IMG/VR virus record: IMGVR_UViG_3300025012_000117
Span: 1-52,318 of that record
Strand: one strand, 5' to 3'
From: a virus
Length of the DNA stretch: 52,318 nt
Shown here one piece after another: positions 14,438-24,300 of the stretch; the first letter of the stretch is position 1; the number at the start of each line of letters is the position of its first letter. Position numbers and translations under genes: made by a program. The notes below the pieces were generated by a model. The model was not told the DNA's origin. It saw only the letters and a list, made by a program, of their open reading frames with translations, and made no database searches.

Positions 14438-15457
14438 ATGGTTGGTAAAGATTGGGAAGATGGATTTTTTATGGGAATAGCGGTTGGATCCACTAGCCAG
14501 ATCGAAAGCAGTGGCTACGGGATAGGGGATACTATTAAGGCCTCTAATCTAGAGCATATATCACCAATAGTATGGACCGTCGATGCGTATAGTGCAGGTT
14601 ATCCAATCAATGTAACAGTAGATGATGCTGGCAATGTATATACGGCATCTAGTACAGGGGTAAGAAAATACGATTCTGATGGAGTAATTATATGGTCAAA
14701 TACCGAGGCGGCCTTTGCTTATGATGTAGCAGTCGACGCTTATGAAAATGTATACGTAGCTTACCGTAATAGCCTGGGAACCAAAACTGTACGCAAGCTC
14801 AGTTCATCAGGGTCCGAAATATGGGCTAAAACAGATAACTCAAATGCAAACGGGATAGCGGTTGATGCTGACGGTAATGTATATGTAGCCTATGACATAA
14901 ATACAGCCCTCGCCAAAACTGTACGCAAACTAAATTCATCAGGGGTCGAAGTGTGGTCAAGAAATGATGTGAAACGAGCAACGGATATAGCCGTAGACAC
15001 AAGCGGAAACGTATATGTTTCTTATTATACTTATTCTGGGGTTACAAGCGTAAATAAGCTTGATTCATCAGGGGTGGAGTTGTGGGCTAAGACGGATGGC
15101 AGTAGTGCTACCGGAATAACCGTAGACTCGGAAGACAATGTATGTGTTTCGTATGATATGGCATCTACTTCAGGATATAGCTCTATACGCAAGCTTAATT
15201 CATCAGGGGTGGAGTTGTGGGCTAAATACGATATAGGACAGGCCTATGGCGTAACCGTAGATACAGATAATAATGTGTACGTTATTTATCGCCATTCTGG
15301 TAGCCGCAAGATTAGTTCTGCTGGTAATGATATATGGATTCTGCCTAGTAGGGTGAATAACGCTATTGCAACCGATTCGGTAGGACATGCATATATCACC
15401 ACTTACGACGGTTTAGTGAAATTTAATTCAGACCTTGAGTACACAATTGTGTCTTAA
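14438..15457 (+). CDS. Seven-bladed beta-propeller (NHL/SBBP-like) virion protein
   Basis: After a glycine-rich N-terminus the protein consists of seven repeats, each with a V-D-x-x-x-N-V-Y strand (NGIAVDADGNVYVAY is one) followed by a VRKLNSSGVEVW-like strand. Seven such units make a closed propeller of the NHL or SBBP type. Propellers bind ligands or partners on their top face, so a receptor-binding or tail accessory role is plausible. It lies between the capsid block and the head-tail adaptor. The fold is inferred from the repeats; no known phage homologue is claimed. Confidence 0.75.
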   Translation: MVGKDWEDGFFMGIAVGSTSQIESSGYGIGDTIKASNLEHISPIVWTVDAYSAGYPINVTVDDAGNVYTASSTGVRKYDSDGVIIWSNTEAAFAYDVAVDAYENVYVAYRNSLGTKTVRKLSSSGSEIWAKTDNSNANGIAVDADGNVYVAYDINTALAKTVRKLNSSGVEVWSRNDVKRATDIAVDTSGNVYVSYYTYSGVTSVNKLDSSGVELWAKTDGSSATGITVDSEDNVCVSYDMASTSGYSSIRKLNSSGVELWAKYDIGQAYGVTVDTDNNVYVIYRHSGSRKISSAGNDIWILPSRVNNAIATDSVGHAYITTYDGLVKFNSDLEYTIVS

Positions 15458-15504
15458 GAATAAAGTGATAGCCAAAGTAAGAGCAATAAAATGGAGGCGA
15501 TACT

Positions 15505-16053
15505 ATGCCTACGTATGGAGCAGATATAGCAAGTGAAGAACTAAACATAACGGACGGAACGACTCTTCTTGATGCGCTTAATAAACTCATTAGCGATACG
15601 GTACTATGGTCTGATGCTGTTAAGTGGTTTAATGATGGCATTAACGAGTTAGCTAATTATCTTGAGATTGAAACGAAAAGTAAAATTACAACAACTGCTG
15701 GAACTCTTAATTATCCAATACCTCTTGACTGCATATCTATTTACAAGGCAGATTTATCTTTCGACACATGGGGAACGGATATTATCCTATATGTAGATCC
15801 GGGTGATAGCTCATTTAATATTTACTACTATCGAAAACCTTTGTACTTAAAATATGTTACTGATGTTCCGACAGATGTTCCAAGTACATCACATTATGCG
15901 TTGGTCCTTTACGCAGCTATGAGGTATATGCAATCTGAGGATGATTTTGATCAGGCAAGGGAATTCGAGAAGTCCTTTGAAAAGAAAAAGAACTTGATGA
16001 TTGATCAAATACAAGGTAAGGTCTATCCGTCATTTCCAACGGTGGTGTGGTGA
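15505..16053 (+). CDS. Head-to-tail adaptor protein
   Basis: ATG 15505 has a TGGAGGCG site. The 182-residue protein has helices around DALNKLISDTVLWSDAVKWF and INELANYLEIET, a central strand region with TAGTLNYPIPLDCISIYKA, and a C-terminal helix. This pattern fits the adaptor that docks under the portal in short-tailed phages. It overlaps the start of the tail hub gene, which supports a joint role in building the tail. The family call is by pattern and order. Confidence 0.72.
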   Translation: MPTYGADIASEELNITDGTTLLDALNKLISDTVLWSDAVKWFNDGINELANYLEIETKSKITTTAGTLNYPIPLDCISIYKADLSFDTWGTDIILYVDPGDSSFNIYYYRKPLYLKYVTDVPTDVPSTSHYALVLYAAMRYMQSEDDFDQAREFEKSFEKKKNLMIDQIQGKVYPSFPTVVW

Positions 16054-17759
16054 TGTCTGAGAAGTTACTATACGAGGTTAAGGATATGTCTGGTGGCTTG
16101 AACGTTGGCACCAGGCCGCATTTAATTAGAGATAATGAAGTTCAGGATTGTCAAAACATTGACTTATTACCAGGCCAGGCGGCAACGTGTGATGGATACG
16201 GATTGATAAATTCCTTGTCGGCAGAAAGAATCTATAACTATGCTAAACGAGACGGAACAGTCCAACTTGTCCAGCAAGTAGCAGATAAATTATATATTGA
16301 TGGAACCTTAGTGAAGTCCGGCATTGTCGGGCTTCTTTCTTTTGAGACGTATCAGAATTTATTATTTTGCACTAACATTGAAACATCTTTTATTTGGAAC
16401 GGGCTTATATCGGTATGGGGAATAGAAAAGCCTGGGACAACCTGTACAGCAACGGTGTCAGGTGATGCTGGATTACCAAATGAGGAACGTTCGTATTACG
16501 TAACTTTTGTTAACGATCGAGGTCAAGAAAGTAATCCTTCTCCTGCTTCCAATACTGTCTCTCCTTCGTTAAAAAAGGTTGACCTAACAGATATACCAAC
16601 TGGTGAATCAAATACCGCCAAACGGAGGATATACGCCTCTGCTACCATTGGCAGCACAACAGGAACATGGTTACTCGTCGAGATAGCGGATAACACAACA
16701 ACAACGTATACCGACAATATGGCAGGGAGTTCTCTTATTATTGGTAATGCTTTAGAGACTGATAATGATCCACCTACTAAGTCTAGTTATATCTTAGAGC
16801 ATAAGAATCGGCTGTTCTTGGCACAGGGTTCCTTCCTTTACTTCTCCAAGCTGAATAAGCCAGAATCATTCCCTTTGTCTAACTACATCCCCTGTAATGA
16901 TGGAGGGGATAGGATCACGGGAATAAAAGTTTTAAATGATTGGATTGTAATCTTAAAGGAACGTTCAATTCAAATGCTCTCCGTAGAAGGAGAATCGTCT
17001 TCGTGGAAGTTTAAGACGATTAATGATAGTCGGGGGTGCCCTTACCCTGAAACTATTCAACTCTTGGACAATAATATAATTTTCATGGGCGTTGATAACC
17101 TGTATCAGATTCAACCAACTTTGGTTCAGGACGAGAGAAGCATAGTCCCAGTTGGTACGAGGATTGAAAGCCTTCTGGTCAATGAGTCATCCCCCATCAG
17201 TGTTGACCATGATGGAAGGTATTGGCTAAAGATCGGTAAGTTAATCATAATATACGATTATAGAAGGAATTACTTCACGAAGTATGTCTTCCCTGATGTT
17301 CCGAAGTCCTTTTGTGTGACAACTTTGAATAAACTTATTTTTGGCACAATCAAGGGAACTATGCAGTACGGAATGAGTAAAAACTTTAACGGCGTAGCAA
17401 TTAGCTCATTTGTTGTTGGTAAGGACTTCGATATGGGTAGTCGTAGTAGAATGAAAAAAATCAGGAAGATATTTGTTTATTATCGCAAGGAGACTGTTAG
17501 TGATAGTATGTATGTCCAATTCGGTACGGACAAGGTTGGTTATGGCGAAAAATTAACAATAGGACTAGCTAATGGGTATATGGAATGGGGAGACAATAGC
17601 CTGTGGGGTAGACTATGGGGAGGGCAATCGTCTCCAGGTCAAGAGTCTCAAGCAATATTCCAGAAAGATAACTACTTTAGAGTTAAGATGGGAAGCGATT
17701 CTATTCCTTCTCAGTTTTACGGGTTTGGAATTATCTACAAACTAAAAAGAATTAGGTAG
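16053..17759 (+). CDS. Tail hub/tail tubular protein B-like
   Basis: ATG 16053 overlaps the adaptor stop (TGATG). The 568-residue protein starts SEKLLYEVKDMSGGLN followed by RPHLIRDNEVQDCQNID, a start widely seen in the hub or nozzle protein of podoviruses. A fibronectin-like region lies around residues 130-230 (ERSYYVTFVNDRGQESNPSP), and the remainder is beta-rich, with LEHKNRLFLAQGSFLYFSK as expected for propeller-like hub domains. It forms the DNA exit channel below the adaptor. Confidence in the role is fairly high from the N-terminal motif and position. Confidence 0.8.
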   Translation: MSEKLLYEVKDMSGGLNVGTRPHLIRDNEVQDCQNIDLLPGQAATCDGYGLINSLSAERIYNYAKRDGTVQLVQQVADKLYIDGTLVKSGIVGLLSFETYQNLLFCTNIETSFIWNGLISVWGIEKPGTTCTATVSGDAGLPNEERSYYVTFVNDRGQESNPSPASNTVSPSLKKVDLTDIPTGESNTAKRRIYASATIGSTTGTWLLVEIADNTTTTYTDNMAGSSLIIGNALETDNDPPTKSSYILEHKNRLFLAQGSFLYFSKLNKPESFPLSNYIPCNDGGDRITGIKVLNDWIVILKERSIQMLSVEGESSSWKFKTINDSRGCPYPETIQLLDNNIIFMGVDNLYQIQPTLVQDERSIVPVGTRIESLLVNESSPISVDHDGRYWLKIGKLIIIYDYRRNYFTKYVFPDVPKSFCVTTLNKLIFGTIKGTMQYGMSKNFNGVAISSFVVGKDFDMGSRSRMKKIRKIFVYYRKETVSDSMYVQFGTDKVGYGEKLTIGLANGYMEWGDNSLWGRLWGGQSSPGQESQAIFQKDNYFRVKMGSDSIPSQFYGFGIIYKLKRIR

Positions 17760-17769
17760 GTGTTGACAC

Positions 17770-19749
17770 TTGGCAATGATACAGAACATAACTAGAGCTA
17801 ATAACTTTGTTAACGGAACACCTGCTGACGCTGAGGCCGTAGATGCTGACTTTGATGCACTATACGCGAAGTTGTCAGAAATATTATATGCGTTTAGTAG
17901 CGCGTCGATAGGGGAAAGCATTGCTGAAAAGATGAATTGTGCCCCGATTGACGGACTTATTGACGGTACTATTTACGAAAAGCTGGCTGACATTAAAAGC
18001 CAGCTTGGTATTGCGGTTACAGGTACGATACCCAATTCAAGCCTAGAAGCAACTAAGCTAGTTATTGAGCTACAAAGATTCCTTAAAAGCACGCGCAAGG
18101 AAAATGCAAACACCATGGCTGTCCACGATAAAAACGGACTAGCTATCCCAGGTACGAATAATATTTATGACTTATTAGATAATACGAACTCGTATTCTTG
18201 TGGGAAGCTAGATGCTACAAAGACTATGACAACTATTGCATTGAGTGTTGGAGCTACCAGTATAACCGTGGATGACGCTACCGGGATAGTGGCTAATAAT
18301 GAGTACACTATTCAACAATCCGATAAGATGCAAAGTTTTATAGTAACCTCAGTATCTGGAAAAGTACTCACCGTCCCTGCATTAGTAAATTCGTTCGGAG
18401 TTGGTGCTATTGTGTATCGCTCCAATGTCATACTCGATCAAGGAAGAATGGTATTCGGAACCGTGAGGAGCGTAACCTTCCCTGTTAAAATAACTGACCC
18501 GTCACTACTCCCTGCTGGAACGGTCAATGGGGTTGCCTATTCTCCTGATGGTAAGTGGCTTGCTGTAGCCAGTGGTTCAACTCCATATCTAATTCTCTAT
18601 AAAAGAACAGGAGATGTATTCCTAAAACAGCCAGACCTTGACGGAAAACCTACTTCTGATTGTTACTGCGTTGCTTTCTCAAAAAACGGAAAATACTTCA
18701 CGGTTGGAACTAGTGGCTCGACGACTTCTCATTATAAAATATCAGGTGATGTATTTACTAAGCTCACTCGACCTGTATCTTATCCTGCAGGAACAGTATA
18801 TGGTGCTGACTACTCAGAGGACGGAACATATCTAGCCCTTTCCCAATCCTCATCCCCGTATTTGGTAATCTATAAAATAGACGATGTTGTTTTTACTAAG
18901 CTTGCTGACCCTGAGACTAAACCAACTGCGACATGCCACGGCATTAAATTTTCTCATAATGGAATTTATCTTGCCGTATCGTCGGACGCTTCTCCCTATG
19001 TGTTCGTTTATAAAAGAACAGGAGATGTTTTCGATAAGATTAGTAATCCTGAATCATTACCAACTGGTGATGGTGACGCATTGTCATGGGGAAAAAACGA
19101 TGAGTATTTAGCGGTAGCGCACGAAGTAACTCCGTTCGTTACGATTTACAAAAGGACATCAGACACTTTTGCCAAACTAGCTAACCCATCAGTCCTGCCC
19201 ACTGGAAATGCGTTCGGTGCGGACTTTAGTAAGGATGGCAGCTACCTAGCGATAGCTCACGCGGTTACTCCTTTTGTCACGATGTATGACAGGCTAAATG
19301 ATACGTTCTCTGCCCTCCCTAACCCAATTTCTCTACCAGCAGACGATGCGAAGTGCGTTACATTTGGCCTTGATGATTCGTTTCTAACAATTGGTCATGA
19401 TACTAATCCCTATATATCAACGTATAAATGCGGAACAAAGGTTGCTAATATTGATGTTCGGTATAACGTAGTCCCTGTTGATCCGACAAAGGAAGTCTAC
19501 GCATGGGTTCACCATGAAAAAGACACCAGTTTTAATATTACGCCTACGCTATCAATCGTTGACTCTGGAAGCGATGAACTATATGCATCAATGGCGCTGA
19601 GTACTACAGAAGTAAACGACAATCTGATTATGGATTCAGTAAGAGGTTCTGCTTCTTTATCGAAAAGTAAGGTTACGTTTAAAATGGCGATCGCTAAAGG
19701 GGTAAACGTAGATAAGGCTATTACTAAAATACTTGGCTCAGTGGTTTAA
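17770..19749 (+). CDS. Tail protein with seven WD40-like propeller blades
   Basis: TTG 17770 sits seven bases after GGTAGGTG and is preferred; ATG 17776 is an alternative. The N-terminal third (RANNFVNGTPADAEAVDADF) is typical of phage tail fibre starts. From about residue 250 to 560 there are seven repeats of the form NGVAYSPDGKWLAVAS then PYLILYKRTGDVF, a WD40-like seven-bladed propeller. The C-terminal part is beta-rich. It is a good candidate for a receptor-binding or tail accessory protein. Together with 14438-15457 this tail carries two different propellers. Confidence 0.78.
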   Translation: MAMIQNITRANNFVNGTPADAEAVDADFDALYAKLSEILYAFSSASIGESIAEKMNCAPIDGLIDGTIYEKLADIKSQLGIAVTGTIPNSSLEATKLVIELQRFLKSTRKENANTMAVHDKNGLAIPGTNNIYDLLDNTNSYSCGKLDATKTMTTIALSVGATSITVDDATGIVANNEYTIQQSDKMQSFIVTSVSGKVLTVPALVNSFGVGAIVYRSNVILDQGRMVFGTVRSVTFPVKITDPSLLPAGTVNGVAYSPDGKWLAVASGSTPYLILYKRTGDVFLKQPDLDGKPTSDCYCVAFSKNGKYFTVGTSGSTTSHYKISGDVFTKLTRPVSYPAGTVYGADYSEDGTYLALSQSSSPYLVIYKIDDVVFTKLADPETKPTATCHGIKFSHNGIYLAVSSDASPYVFVYKRTGDVFDKISNPESLPTGDGDALSWGKNDEYLAVAHEVTPFVTIYKRTSDTFAKLANPSVLPTGNAFGADFSKDGSYLAIAHAVTPFVTMYDRLNDTFSALPNPISLPADDAKCVTFGLDDSFLTIGHDTNPYISTYKCGTKVANIDVRYNVVPVDPTKEVYAWVHHEKDTSFNITPTLSIVDSGSDELYASMALSTTEVNDNLIMDSVRGSASLSKSKVTFKMAIAKGVNVDKAITKILGSVV

Positions 19750-19761
19750 GGAGGCGGAACG

Positions 19762-21369
19762 ATGCCAACTACAGCTTATTATTCTAACGATGAGGATTTA
19801 GCAAGTGGCAGAAAATACCTTGGTGGAGATGTTAATTACATCAAGTGGACACCAGGGACGAGAATCAAGAAGGGGCAGCTAGGATTAGGTGGCAACGCTG
19901 TAATTCCAAACTCTGCTTATTACGGCGGTCAAGCATTGGGAGGGTACGATGCAGCAGGAACAGCCAATGAAATACAGAAATATCAAGGACTGAACAATGC
20001 AACAGCATCTGCAAATCTTCAGTATGCCCCACAGATTAACCCTATTAGTTCTAAGATTCAAGGGATACAGGCTTCGATGGCTGATGCTGCACGACAAGCA
20101 GAAGCGCAAAGATTAGCGGCGAATAACCTATCCTTGGACAACGTTAATCAGATAAGAAGACTACAGGATAGCAACAGGGGACGCACGAATGAGACGATGA
20201 ATACTAGAGGTTTAATGAATTCAGGTATAAATGATTATGCTCAAGGTCAGATTAATGCCTCCGAGGGTGCAGGGTTACGGAATAACCAAGCTCAGTTAGC
20301 TCAGACGCTCAAGGGTATTCAGGATTGGTTGAGTGGCGTGCAACAGACCGGACAGGGCAATGTTGCTGACTTAGAGTCTCAAAAGGCCGGATTGTTGGCA
20401 CAGGTTCCACAGTTGGCGCAGAGTATTTATGATAAGCAACAAAGTGACGCTGCAGCTGCAAAATTTGAGCAAGATCAAGCTATCGCCAAGTTAATGGGCT
20501 TTTATCAAGGTGAACCAACGTTGGCAGGTCAGGAATTTACTAGAGCTGGACAACAAGCTGATAGGACTTTTGGACTACAAGAAGGAGAGTTACTTGGTAA
20601 CTATCAAGGACTTCCAACTTTAGGAAGAGAGAGGATGAATCAGGATGTTAATCAGTTCTATCAAAAACAGGCGCAAGATGAAAGTCAATTTGGTAGATCT
20701 AATGCAATAGCTCAACAAAGGGCGAATGTGAATGAGTTTGAGGCAACGGGTAATATGCCTAACGGTAAAACTTCTGCTAATGTTCCAACTCCATTCATGG
20801 AAGCCGCTATTAATGCTGGTAACGCTACGGGTGTTGATCCTCTTCTGATTGCGGCTATCGGCAAGCATGAGACAGGCTATGGAACGCTTGGGGCCGGGAG
20901 AGAAGGGTATAGTTTGGGTTATGGCTACCCTGCACCGGGACAAGGAAACGCTAAATACCAAGATGCTCCCGGAGAATTTAGTAATCAAACTCTATCGGCT
21001 GCTAAACAAATTGCAGGGTATTTAGGAAACAAAGATGTCACATTGGAAAACCTGACTGACTTTATGAATAATAGTTGGAAGCCTGGTGACAGAAATTGGG
21101 CGAACGCTGTGTGGAGGGAATACCAACAACTTAATAAGGATGCAACGACTGTTGGGTCTGCTCCTACAAAGAAGTTAACTGGTCCCGAAAGAACAGACGC
21201 GGCAACGGCAGACGCAATGGATATTTTGAACCAGTTGGCGAACCAACATAAAACAAGAACTGAGATCATGAAGTTTATCAACGATAATTCCGGAAGGTTT
21301 GAGGCAAGCGGGGCAAGTTCGGCTTACCTAAGAGATTGGGCGGACAAGGCTTTTGAATGGGATGGATAG
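19762..21369 (+). CDS. Ejection protein with lytic transglycosylase domain
   Basis: The 535-residue protein has a Gln/Ala-rich helical N-terminal two thirds and a lysozyme-like domain from about residue 340 with VDPLLIAAIGKHETGYG, where the Glu in KHETGYG (about 369) is the likely catalytic acid. Such virion proteins are ejected with the DNA and open the peptidoglycan locally. It follows the tail genes and precedes the giant internal protein, the order of ejection proteins in podoviruses. A GGAGGCGG ribosome site precedes ATG 19762. Confidence 0.82.
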   Translation: MPTTAYYSNDEDLASGRKYLGGDVNYIKWTPGTRIKKGQLGLGGNAVIPNSAYYGGQALGGYDAAGTANEIQKYQGLNNATASANLQYAPQINPISSKIQGIQASMADAARQAEAQRLAANNLSLDNVNQIRRLQDSNRGRTNETMNTRGLMNSGINDYAQGQINASEGAGLRNNQAQLAQTLKGIQDWLSGVQQTGQGNVADLESQKAGLLAQVPQLAQSIYDKQQSDAAAAKFEQDQAIAKLMGFYQGEPTLAGQEFTRAGQQADRTFGLQEGELLGNYQGLPTLGRERMNQDVNQFYQKQAQDESQFGRSNAIAQQRANVNEFEATGNMPNGKTSANVPTPFMEAAINAGNATGVDPLLIAAIGKHETGYGTLGAGREGYSLGYGYPAPGQGNAKYQDAPGEFSNQTLSAAKQIAGYLGNKDVTLENLTDFMNNSWKPGDRNWANAVWREYQQLNKDATTVGSAPTKKLTGPERTDAATADAMDILNQLANQHKTRTEIMKFINDNSGRFEASGASSAYLRDWADKAFEWDG

Positions 21370-21380
21370 GAGGTAATTAA

Positions 21381-24300
21381 TTGGCTACTAATATGTTTGC
21401 GGATCTACTTGATAAGCCAAGTTCTCCAAAAGTAAAAAAGAATATGTTTGCCGACCTTCTTCCTCCTGAACCAAAGCAAGCAAATGTGCAGCCCGAGTTT
21501 TATGAGGATACTCCTGACTATACAAAATATCTGACTACTTCACATGCCGTTAGTTCGCCTGTTGTTCAACCTACTCAGCCCTCAACGTGGGATCAAGTAA
21601 AAGCAGGAGACATTAAGGGTTTAATTAATCAAGTAGGATTAGGTTTATCTCAAGGACTAGCCAATACAGGGGCAGCAAAGCAGAATGTGGACATTGCTAA
21701 TATGTTGACGAAGAATCCACTGCCTGGTATGGCCGATATAGGTAAGCAACAACTAGCAGAGATACAAGCTAATCAAGATTATTTAAAAGCGAATCCTGCC
21801 GAGTCTCTCCCTGCAATACTTGGGAAAGAAATTCCTAGCCTGCCTTTGTGGATGGCTGGTGAGGGCGCTGTTGGTGCGTTGGGCAAGGGTATAGGCAAAT
21901 TGTTCCCCTCTGTTATTCCGGCTGCTGAGAAGGTTGGTTCTAAGCTTCCTAGCTTCATTAAAGGCGGATTGACTGACGCGGCGGCTTACGGTGGAGTAGT
22001 AGCGCCTACACAGAATATCCAAGAAGGCGGGAGTTTTCAGGATCTTCTTGAGCGAGAGAAGCAGATTCCGAGCATTGCATTAGGCGGTGCGGTGGCGAGG
22101 GGAGCGTTTAAGGGAATAGGTGAAGGGGCTAAACTTGGTAAAGATGTACTTGGAGAAGGTGGTTCTCTCAGGCAAGCGTTGGAATTAAGGAAGCTTAATA
22201 TTCCTGAAATAAAGTCTAATCCTCTCGATGATGTGCAAAACGCTTACAAACCAACTTTTTCTCTTCAAGATATTAAATCTGCCAATCCTGTCAATCGTTC
22301 GGTTCAGCGCGGGACAGAGTTAGGAACATTGAGGGTTAGTGATAGGATTACCCCTCAATATAAAGCTAGGCAATCTGAATTGACGGATACGTTCAAGGAT
22401 CTCCCTATAGGTTCTACGAAGACCCCATTGGCACGTAATACCTTGCAGGAGAACATTGATAGCAGTATGGGTATTTCTAAGCCTACAGAGGTCTATCAGG
22501 GCTTAGATGCCTTTGGAAAACCCTTGCAGAATTATAAACTTAACACCGATGCCAAGAATACCATAGCCGAGATTACGGATAAGATGGATAAGAAGGTTCA
22601 AGATATAGCTAAATCCATGAGGCAAGCAGATGGGCAAACTAAGGTTGACTCTATCCGTAGTCAGGTTAAGGCTAGAGGTGGTATTAAGCAGGGAAACGCC
22701 GACATATTCGAAGAACAGAAAGTCATACCAAACTGGATTCGCAATGATAAGGGCGGCATGGCCCTAGATCAGATGGCAGACGAAATGAAGATGTCAACTG
22801 ATGAGTTATTGAGGGCTATAGATGATTCGGCGTATAGCAAAAAAGATTATATCACCGAGGCTTATCGTGTAGCGTACAAGGACCCTGAGTATCAGGCGTT
22901 GAGCAATACGTTGGACAAGTTGAAGGCTGATTCGCAAGGTAAGGTAAAATTACTTCGTAAGGATAAAATAACCACTCCCGATGATTTCCCATTTCCCATT
23001 AAGGATATTCCAATAATTCGTTATCAGAAAGAAGTTGGTCCGGCAACATATTCTGACCTAAGGGGAGGAACTTGGTACAACAGAGTAGACAATGTGCATG
23101 GCGAAAACACTGGTTACAATGCCGATGATAGCGCTGTCGGAGGGATGAATAAATTAGCAGAGAATTATACTCCCAAAAAACCATTGTTGGTTAAGGATAC
23201 GGAATCTGCTGGTGCAGGGGATGCCGCAATCAGGGCGATTAAGGGCGAGAAATATTTAGATGATGTTTATGAGGCATACTTTGATGGGCAGGAATCAATC
23301 AAGACATTGCTTGGTAAGTTTGGTATTCCTGAACAAGAAGCAACCCTATTAATGAAACATCCCGAACAGCCTCAAGTCTTATTGGATCGCGTTGGAACTG
23401 AGTTGGCGAAACAAAATGGCTACGATTCCATAGTCCATACTACCCCTAATGGATTGTATGCCGAGATTGTCAAGTTAGATAGTTCACCCGGTAGAATAAA
23501 GGCTATTGATGGTCCTATCAAGCTCAAACCACGCGAACTAACTCCAAAAACTACACCTGAAATACTCCCAATAGAATCATTTAAAAGACTGAAACCTTCA
23601 GGTAGCTTACCTGTAGATGAAGTTCCTAGACCTGTCAAGAAACTTACTCCTGTAGCTAAGGAGAAGTTGATTTGGACTAATAAGGATGGTATAGGGAGTT
23701 CTGGTGCAAAGATGAAGGATATTCCTAAGAGGGGAGAAGTTCCCGGTAAGTTGGAGGTTAGGCCTACTGGGGTTGAGGGTGCGAAGATTGGTGATTGGAT
23801 GGACCCGAAGTTGGCTGCGTCCGTTCATCCGGTGGCTGACAAGGTGATGACCATCCTTGACGATATTGAATCTTCAGCACTTGCACGTATTAAATCTAAC
23901 AAGGGGAGGATAAGCGCAGGACTTCCGGTGGATACCCTCATTGATTATTCCATATTGGGTGGAGTAAAAATAGCAAGGGGCGCAGTTAAGTTCTCCGTCT
24001 GGTCCGCTGAGATGATCAAGGATTTAGGCGATGAAGTTAAACCACATCTAAAAGAAGTATGGGCTAAGGCTAAAGAGCAACACGCCACAATGGTTGATGG
24101 AACATTCGAACCTAATATTCCCGCCGGAACAAAGGAGAGAGGATTTTCCAAGAACACAAGGACGGATATAAATAACCCTGATGCCCTAAGAGATAGCTAC
24201 ACCACGGATGCCTTGTGGTATAAACAGTTGGGAAATAAGGATGTAGTGGCGAAAGCTCAGGCTATTTTTGATCAAGGATTTGAATCTGCTAGAACTCAAT

